Source of the DNA: Desulfovibrio sp. An276
Lineage (GTDB): Bacteria > Desulfobacterota > Desulfovibrionia > Desulfovibrionales > Desulfovibrionaceae
Direction: 5' to 3'
Assembly (NCBI RefSeq): GCF_002159665.1
Contig: NZ_NFJC01000025.1
Span: 1 to 45,578 of the forward strand
DNA length: 45,578 bases
The stretch's first letter is position 1. Each line of letters begins with the position of its first letter. A program made the translations under genes and the position numbers. The notes under the pieces were generated by a model that was given only the letters and a program-made list of their open reading frames with translations, did no database searches and was not told the origin of the DNA. Of the stretch, positions 40,711 to 45,578 are shown piece by piece.

Positions 40711-40750
40711 AAATTCCCCGTTTCTCCAGCTGGCAACAGCCGGGGATTTT
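40711..40750 (+). terminator. Structured hairpin in the divergent gap before the HD-GYP-like gene
   Basis: AAATTCCCCG (40711-40720) pairs with CGGGGATTTT (40741-40750) with one mismatch. Inside, GCTG-GCAA-CAGC (40729-40740) forms a stem with a GNRA-type loop, and TTTCTCCA is a one-sided bulge. GTTTTCTC and a later T7 tract follow. It reads as a plus-strand intrinsic terminator, yet no plus-strand gene precedes it, so it may end a short leader or small RNA. Confidence 0.5.
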
Positions 40751-40865
40751 GTTTTCTCTTGCAGTTTTTTTGTGCCCTGCGTAACGTGACAGGACATGAT
40801 CTCAGGCGGATTTTTCCCGTTTTCGAATCTTTTCCCAAAACATTGCCCACGCACGCAGGTTGCCC

Positions 40866-42980
40866 ATGCAAAAATACACCCCCTTCACAGACGATCTCCA
40901 GATTGCCTTTGGTCGCTGCCAGGCACGCTTCAAATGCGCTGTTGCAGTAGTCCTTGTCATTGCGCTTTGCGCAGTGTGCGTGACTCTCTGGCAGATAGGG
41001 CGGGCAAAGCCCCTGGTTCTGGAAGAGTCCACAAAAGAGCTTTTGCTCAAGGAAGCTTCCGTAGACAGGAAGTTAAAGGCCTGGTGCGACGATGTGGAGG
41101 CCTTTGCCGACAACATAGCAAGGCAGTCCCTTGTGCAGCTCTCCGTCTCCTCCTACGCGGCCATGAGCAAGGAGGAGCGATCCGCCCTGAACCAGAAGGA
41201 GGGAGGCTACGACGAGGACAAGGCCCTCATGGCCTACCTTCGGGACATGTTTGCCACCTTTGCCAAATCCCACGACATGGAAGAAGGCCTTCTTGTCATG
41301 GCTGACGGGGACATTTTGCTTGGGGCTAGCCGCACCCCTGCCTTTTCCGAGGCCTGGAAGGGGCTTTTGCAGCGCGTTTTGGCAACACAAACGTTCCAGT
41401 ACGGCTCCTTCCACAGCACCGAGGGCAAGGCCTACATCAACGTGGGCGTGCCCATCTTCCCTGCAGTTGACGGAGAGGGTGCCAAGCCCATAGGTGCGCT
41501 CATCATGGCCCTGCCCCTGAACAGCCTCTTCAGGGATCTTCTGACACCCCCTGCGGACAACAGGGGCATACGCCGCATGGCCCTGGTTCAGCTGGAAAGA
41601 AAGGAAGGGGGCACGCTGTGCATAGGCGTCGAGAGCAGGGGCAATGTCTTTATTGTGCACAGGGAACTTCTGCACAGGGAACTTGTGCTGAAAGAGAGGA
41701 TTTTAAGCGAGGATCAGATGCAGAGGGAAGACGGGCAGAACTACTACGTCATGTTCTTTCCCTCCAAGACAGGCCTCGATGCCCATGTCTGCGCCATGGT
41801 GCCCGAGGGCGTCATGGACCAGGCCATCGAGTCGAGGCGCTACATGACCCTGGTCTGCCTGTCCGTGGGCATTGCCTTTCTGGCACTTGTCCTTGTGCTT
41901 GCCTCCCTTTTGCGCGACAGGGCAGTGCGTGCCCTGGTGAACAGGCGCATTGCAGAGCAAAAGGCCATACTCGACAGCATCAACGCCTCCATTCAGGACG
42001 GCATGGTGCTCCTGGACAAGAATGGCCGCATCATCTACATGAACGAGCACTTCTTCACTGCCGAAGGCAAGGCCCGCTGGGTAACGCTGCACCTTGCCGA
42101 AGTGCTTGAGCGCGAGTCTGCTGACAAAATCCTTGACTGCATGCGCAACGTTCTTGAAAGCGGTGCCGAAAGCAGCCTCGAGATGCAGTACACGGACGGG
42201 AATCTCTATCGCGTGACCATCTATCCCGGCCAGGAGAGCGAGGGGCTTTCCAGCAAGGTGAGCCTTGGCTGCGTTGTCTTCTTCAGGGACATCACCGAAT
42301 TCCGCAAAAAGGCCAGGGAGAGCCAGCAGCGCATGCAAAAGATCCTCGACGTTTTCTCGACCATCGTGGAGAGCGTGGACGCAGGCCTGCGCGGCCACAC
42401 CGAGAAGGTCATGGCCGTCATCGAGGTACTTGAGCCGCTTTTGCGCTTCTCCCGCGAGGAGCTCGAGACCTTGCGCATAGCAGCACGCCTCTTCCAGGTT
42501 GGCAAGCTCTTTGTGCCGCGCCACCTCCTCAACAAGCGCGGCAAGCTCACGCCCGAGGAGTACGCCCAGGTCAGCAGGGCGCCCGAGGCTGCCTACGAGC
42601 TTTTGTACAGCCTGAACTTCGGCCTGCCTGTGGCAGAAACAGTGTACGAGATGGGTGAGCGCGTGGATGGCCGTGGTCCGCACGGCCTGAAGGGCGAGGA
42701 AATCCTCTTTACAGCCAGGGTGCTCTCTGCTGTGAACGCCTTCTGCTCCATGGTGAGCCCGCGAAGCTACCGCAAGGCCCTGAGTGTCGAGACTGCCCTC
42801 GAACAGCTGAAGAAGGACAAGGGCTTTGATCCCGAGGTGGTGGAGGCCCTTTGCACCATTCCGGTCAAGGATTTTCAGACCATAGTGCGCAAGTGCACTG
42901 GCGAGGGCGACAGCTTCCAGAACGCCATGGCGCTCTGGGATCAGATGGATCCCGCCTCCCCTGCCAATTCCGACAGGTAG
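40866..42980 (+). CDS. Membrane sensor with PAS domain and degenerate HD-GYP domain
   Basis: The 704-residue product has two transmembrane helices (about 24-44 and 326-350) around a large periplasmic sensor region. A PAS domain (about 366-470) is followed by a C-terminal domain of the HD-GYP type (about 488-690). HD-GYP enzymes hydrolyse cyclic di-GMP. The expected HD pair is replaced (LFQVGKL near 541, normally LHDIGKI), and the GYP motif reads GPH (near 602). The LNKRGKLTPEEY and DGRG-x-x-GLKGEEI context is kept. It is probably catalytically dead and may bind a ligand or partner. The ATG at 40866 is preferred over a TTG two codons earlier; the ribosome site is weak. Confidence 0.85.
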   Translation: MQKYTPFTDDLQIAFGRCQARFKCAVAVVLVIALCAVCVTLWQIGRAKPLVLEESTKELLLKEASVDRKLKAWCDDVEAFADNIARQSLVQLSVSSYAAMSKEERSALNQKEGGYDEDKALMAYLRDMFATFAKSHDMEEGLLVMADGDILLGASRTPAFSEAWKGLLQRVLATQTFQYGSFHSTEGKAYINVGVPIFPAVDGEGAKPIGALIMALPLNSLFRDLLTPPADNRGIRRMALVQLERKEGGTLCIGVESRGNVFIVHRELLHRELVLKERILSEDQMQREDGQNYYVMFFPSKTGLDAHVCAMVPEGVMDQAIESRRYMTLVCLSVGIAFLALVLVLASLLRDRAVRALVNRRIAEQKAILDSINASIQDGMVLLDKNGRIIYMNEHFFTAEGKARWVTLHLAEVLERESADKILDCMRNVLESGAESSLEMQYTDGNLYRVTIYPGQESEGLSSKVSLGCVVFFRDITEFRKKARESQQRMQKILDVFSTIVESVDAGLRGHTEKVMAVIEVLEPLLRFSREELETLRIAARLFQVGKLFVPRHLLNKRGKLTPEEYAQVSRAPEAAYELLYSLNFGLPVAETVYEMGERVDGRGPHGLKGEEILFTARVLSAVNAFCSMVSPRSYRKALSVETALEQLKKDKGFDPEVVEALCTIPVKDFQTIVRKCTGEGDSFQNAMALWDQMDPASPANSDR

Positions 42981-43005
42981 GCTCAAGATTCAGAGTGCGA
43001 GAAAC

Positions 43006-43043
43006 GGGCATTTTCCGGGCACAAATGTGTCTGGAAAATGCCC
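43006..43043. terminator. Perfect 11-bp inverted repeat after the HD-GYP-like gene
   Basis: GGGCATTTTCC (43006-43016) pairs perfectly with GGAAAATGCCC (43033-43043), and the loop holds a further CACA-AA-TGTG stem. It lies 26 bases after the stop and 60 bases before the next start. There is no T tract, so it may be a factor-assisted terminator or an operator for the aldo/keto reductase gene. Confidence 0.6.
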
Positions 43044-43103
43044 CTGTACGGTGCTATTTCCCTGCCATGATACGCCCCAAGGGGCATACATGAGGTTTGA
43101 GAG

Positions 43104-44198
43104 ATGGAATACCGTATCAACCGCCGCACAGGCGATGCCATAAGCGTTCTTGGTCTTGGGACAAGCGTCCTTCCCGCAGGGGAGGAGGGCGTCCGGATTC
43201 TTGAGGCCGCAGTGGAAGGCGGCATCAACTACTTTGATCTGGCAACAGCCGAATCCCATACCTTCACCACCTTCGGCAGGGCCCTTGCCGGCGTGCGCAG
43301 CAAGGTACGCTATCAGGTGCACTTTGGCGCGCTTTATGGCCCCGGCAAAAGCTACGCCTGGACCCTGAATCTCGACAAGATAAAGGCCTCGGTGGACTGG
43401 CAGCTTTCCGAGCTCAAGACGGATTACATAGACTACGGCTTCATCCACTGTCTGGACGAGGAAAAGGACTGGGAAAAATACCGGAAAAACGGCGTGCTCG
43501 ACTACCTTCTGGAGCTGAAGGGCCAGGGTGTTGTGCACCATCTGGGCTTTTCCACCCACACTCCGAAGGTTGCCAACCTCATCCTGGACGCGGACGTGGC
43601 GGACATGATGCTCTTCAGCATCAACGCTGCCTACGACTACCAGCATGGCGAGTTTGCCCACGGCAGCGGCAGCGAGCGCATGGAACTCTACCAGCGCTGC
43701 GAGGCCATGGGTGTCGGCATTTCCGTCATGAAGCCCTTCTCGGGCGGCCAGCTTCTGGACGAGCGCACCTCGCCCTTTGGCAGGGCCCTTTCGCCCTGGC
43801 AGTGCCTGCAGTATGTGCTGGACAAGCCTGGCGTCCTCACCGTGGTGGCAGGCGCAGGCTCAATGGATGAGCTTGAGAGCATCCTGGGCTTTTTTGCTAC
43901 AAGTCCCGCAGAGCGCGACTATTCCCTCATAGCAAGCCTGACACCCGTGGATCTGCAGGGGCGCTGCGTCTACTGCAACCACTGCCAGCCCTGTCCCGCA
44001 GGCATAGATGTGGGTCTTGCGAACAAGTACTACGATCTGGCACGGGCGGGGGACGATTTGGCAGTGGATCACTACCGCACCCTTCACGTGCACGCCGATG
44101 CCTGTACCCAGTGCGGCCACTGCAACAGCCGCTGTCCCTTCCACGTGGACCAGGTGGCCCGCATGCGCGAGATGGACGCCTGGTTTGCCGCTCGCTAA
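43104..44198 (+). CDS. Aldo/keto reductase-like protein with C-terminal 2[4Fe-4S] ferredoxin domain
   Basis: The 364-residue product has an aldo/keto reductase barrel (LGLGTSVLP near 16-24, GINYFDLATAES near 40-51, IDYGFIHCLDE). A ferredoxin-like tail carries two cysteine clusters: C288, C291, C294, C297 and C334, C337, C340, C344. Such fusions are common in anaerobes and link the barrel to an iron-sulfur electron donor. Asp45 of the catalytic tetrad is present, but the position of the usual Tyr is occupied by another residue in TAESHTFTTFG, so ordinary aldehyde reduction is doubtful. The substrate is unknown. GAGG precedes the ATG, and a strong hairpin follows the stop. Confidence 0.87.
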   Translation: MEYRINRRTGDAISVLGLGTSVLPAGEEGVRILEAAVEGGINYFDLATAESHTFTTFGRALAGVRSKVRYQVHFGALYGPGKSYAWTLNLDKIKASVDWQLSELKTDYIDYGFIHCLDEEKDWEKYRKNGVLDYLLELKGQGVVHHLGFSTHTPKVANLILDADVADMMLFSINAAYDYQHGEFAHGSGSERMELYQRCEAMGVGISVMKPFSGGQLLDERTSPFGRALSPWQCLQYVLDKPGVLTVVAGAGSMDELESILGFFATSPAERDYSLIASLTPVDLQGRCVYCNHCQPCPAGIDVGLANKYYDLARAGDDLAVDHYRTLHVHADACTQCGHCNSRCPFHVDQVARMREMDAWFAAR

Positions 44199-44234
44199 AC
44201 CCTCAAGGCAACAAAAGCGCTTTTGCGATTGAGA

Positions 44235-44290
44235 GGGCGCAAGCCTTTTGTCTTCCCCCAAAAAGAGGGAGTGAACAAAAGCTTGCGCCC
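44235..44290 (+). terminator. Terminator of the aldo/keto reductase gene
   Basis: Long stem: 44235-44251 pairs with 44275-44290 with one bulged base, with additional C-rich and G-rich pairing within the loop. CTTTTGTGT follows. A small palindrome AAAAGCGCTTTT at 44213-44224 precedes it. The location 37 bases after the stop fits an intrinsic terminator. Confidence 0.8.
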
Positions 44291-44382
44291 CTTTTGTGTC
44301 CCGTGCTAGACCAATTTTGCCCTGGCCTTGCGGGACTGGGATGAGTCACCTTTTTTTTTCGCGTGTACGGGGAATTTTGCCC

Positions 44383-45123
44383 ATGGAAACAGCGCTTTTG
44401 GCCCTCGTGGCCCTTGTAGTCGGCTTTTTTTGCGGTTGTACCAGTATTGGCGGGATACTGCTCATTCCAGGCATAGTGCTCTTCTCGCACCTTGGCATAC
44501 ACGAGGCCATGGCAACCTCGCTCTTTTCCTTTGCCATCATGGCCATGCTCGGAACCTATTTGCACGGCCGCAAGGGAAGCATACGTGTGCGCGAGGCACT
44601 CGCCATCTCCCTGGGAGCGCTTGCCAGCGGCTTTGTGGGCGCCTTTGCCAATGCCGCCTTTTCCGCGCAGGCCCTGAACCTTGTGCTTGCCATCCTCATT
44701 CTCTTTGCCGGTATAAGCACCCTCAAGTCCGGGCAAAGGCCCCTTTGTGACGTGACAGGCACATCGCAAAGGGCGCAGTTTTTCATCCTCCTGAGCTTGG
44801 GTCTTTTGGTGGGCTTCATGTCCGGGCTCACGGGCATAGGCGGGCCTGTGCTCTCTGTGCCCTTCATGATAGCCATGGGCTTTGCGCCCATTGTGGCCGT
44901 GGCAGTTGCCCAGCCCCTGCAGCTTGTGGCAGGCATTTCGGGCAGCATTGTCTTCATGGCAAACGGCAGTGTGGACTACCTTTTGGCAGCCTGGATCACG
45001 GCACTTGAGCTTGCGGGCTTCTACTTTGGGCTCCGCCTTGCCTACAGCATGAACGCAAAGACCCTCAAAGTCTGCATATCCGCACTCTGCATAGCCACAA
45101 GCCTGTACCTATTTGTCCGCTGA
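44383..45123 (+). CDS. TauE/SafE-family membrane permease
   Basis: The 246-residue product is almost entirely transmembrane helices (about seven or eight). It carries the family repeat pattern: an N-terminal G-x-x-x-G-C-T-S-I-G-G-I-L-L-I-P block and a second-half S-G-L-T-G-I-G-G-P-V-L-S-V-P block. TauE/SafE proteins export or import small sulfur-containing or other organic anions; the substrate here is unknown. The ATG at 44383 has GGGGA nine bases upstream and begins at the first helix; in-frame starts at 44341 and 44296 lack good ribosome sites. The following DUF362-like remnant starts 28 bases later and was probably co-transcribed. Confidence 0.88.
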   Translation: METALLALVALVVGFFCGCTSIGGILLIPGIVLFSHLGIHEAMATSLFSFAIMAMLGTYLHGRKGSIRVREALAISLGALASGFVGAFANAAFSAQALNLVLAILILFAGISTLKSGQRPLCDVTGTSQRAQFFILLSLGLLVGFMSGLTGIGGPVLSVPFMIAMGFAPIVAVAVAQPLQLVAGISGSIVFMANGSVDYLLAAWITALELAGFYFGLRLAYSMNAKTLKVCISALCIATSLYLFVR

Positions 45124-45150
45124 AAATCCCGGAACCCAGGGGAGGAACAC

Positions 45151-45352
45151 GTGCTGCGACGCGACTTTCTGAAATTCCAGGGAGCCTTCCTCTGCTGCTG
45201 GTCTTGTCCTGCCCGGGGCTGCAATGGCGTCAGCAAGGGGTCTGCCACGCCGGACACAGCAGTTGCAACCGGGGACACCTTCCGCTGCCACCAGGGCAGC
45301 AGTGGAACTGTTGGGTGGCATGTCCCGCTTTGTGAAACCAGGCCAGGGTTAT
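45151..45352 (+). pseudogene. Broken Tat-signal DUF362-like gene, frameshifted and cut by the IS
   Basis: GTG at 45151 follows GGGGAGGAA and starts MLRRDFLKFQGAF, a twin-arginine signal opening (R-R-D-F-L-K). After about codon 14 the frame must shift by one base to continue as S-A-A-G-L-V-L-P-G-A-A-M-A-S-A, a fitting signal end. The shifted frame then reads ATRAAVELLGGMSRFVKPGQ, which resembles the N-terminus of DUF362 iron-sulfur proteins. DUF362 proteins continue with a VxxKPN motif here, but the sequence instead runs into the left end of an IS605-like element at about 45346-45352. The gene is thus broken twice. The DUF362 match rests on a short stretch. Confidence 0.65.
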
Positions 45353-45578
45353 CAAGCGCGCCGTAAAACCTCTCGCTTCAGGGGGAGGATATAAGGCGCC
45401 CCTAGCTTGGCAAGTTTGCCTTTAGTTGGGAGTTCTTTGGGATTCGATATACTGCTTAAGGACGGAGAACGGCGCTCCACCGCAACTGCCTGCAAAGTAG
45501 CTTGGTGACCAGAGAGAGCCACCCCAAAGTTTCTTTTGGATGGAGGGATATCCTTTTTTTCTGATCAGCCTGCTGGAA
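45353..45578 (-). mobile_element. Left end of an IS605-like element with tnpA
   Basis: TTAT at 45349-45352 could be the target site, with the element starting at about 45353. A subterminal hairpin at 45369-45388 (CCTCTCGC, loop TTCA, GGGGGAGG) resembles the right-end hairpin seen at 77-103. tnpA runs inward on the minus strand, as expected for the left half of IS605-type elements (LE, tnpA reverse, tnpB forward, RE). The rest lies outside the window. Confidence 0.7.
45422..45578 (-). CDS. tnpA: IS200/IS605-family Y1 transposase TnpA, C-terminal part
   Basis: The 51 visible codons end at the stop 45422-45424. The segment KLWGGSLWSPSYFAGSCGG matches the K-L-W-x-x-S-Y-F-x-x-(S/T)-x-G block of single-strand Y1 transposases. 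KQYIESQ carries the expected catalytic Tyr (family x-x-Y-I-x-x-Q). TnpA cuts and rejoins single-stranded element ends. The HUH motif lies upstream, outside the window. What is present is uninterrupted, so the gene may be intact. Confidence 0.88.
   Translation of the reverse strand, partial: SSRLIRKKGYPSIQKKLWGGSLWSPSYFAGSCGGAPFSVLKQYIESQRTPN

Overview
The window holds one type VI secretion system (T6SS) locus with the core gene set of subtype i, cut at both ends by fragments of IS200/IS605-type insertion sequences. The DNA is GC-rich and the genes are tightly packed with many ATGA-type overlaps. The right-hand genes include a ferredoxin-tailed aldo/keto reductase, aspartate dehydrogenase, a TauE-type permease and a broken Tat-signal DUF362-like gene. 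Together these suggest an anaerobic, Desulfovibrionaceae-like (sulfate or sulfite reducing) bacterium. That placement is an inference from gene style, because no rRNA or other marker gene is present.

Layout. Positions 1-108 are the tnpB tail and right end of an IS605-like element, followed by about 470 bases without a gene. Positions 575-19935 (+ strand) are the structural arm: tssJ, tssK, tssL, tssM, two tssA-like genes, tssB, tssC, then after an AT-rich gap hcp, a very stable hairpin, tssE, tssF and tssG. Four coupled accessory genes follow: a methyltransferase, a von Willebrand A (vWA) protein, a membrane protein and a secreted Sel1-repeat protein. Positions 37005-19998 (- strand) are the converging delivery arm: a 67-residue membrane protein, three VgrG spikes, a large DUF2169-pentapeptide fusion, a second pentapeptide protein, a DUF3540 protein, a DUF4150 PAAR-like tip, a kinase-FHA protein and a PPP-type phosphatase. 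Positions 37348-39716 (+) carry a GAF-like protein, an MltF-like lytic transglycosylase and a small three-helix membrane protein. Positions 39791-45123 are probably ordinary chromosomal genes: aspartate dehydrogenase (-), a PAS sensor with a degenerate HD-GYP domain, the aldo/keto reductase and the TauE permease. A frameshifted DUF362-like gene is then cut off by the left end of a second IS605-like copy, whose tnpA tail closes the window.

How the parts fit. TssJLM form the envelope complex, TssK/E/F/G the baseplate, TssA/B/C/Hcp the tube and sheath. The three VgrGs with the DUF4150 protein form the spike, and the DUF2169/DUF3540/pentapeptide proteins probably load or constitute the payload. 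The transglycosylase may open peptidoglycan for assembly. The kinase-FHA and PPP phosphatase could form a threonine-phosphorylation switch that uses a different phosphatase family from the usual PppA. No clpV/tssH, no PP2C phosphatase and no recognisable toxin domain occur in the window.

The most unusual parts are the methyltransferase-vWA-membrane-Sel1 module, the atypical kinase (HAD and DFD in place of HRD and DFG) paired with a PPP phosphatase, the DUF2169-pentapeptide payload line, and several strong inverted repeats at gene borders.
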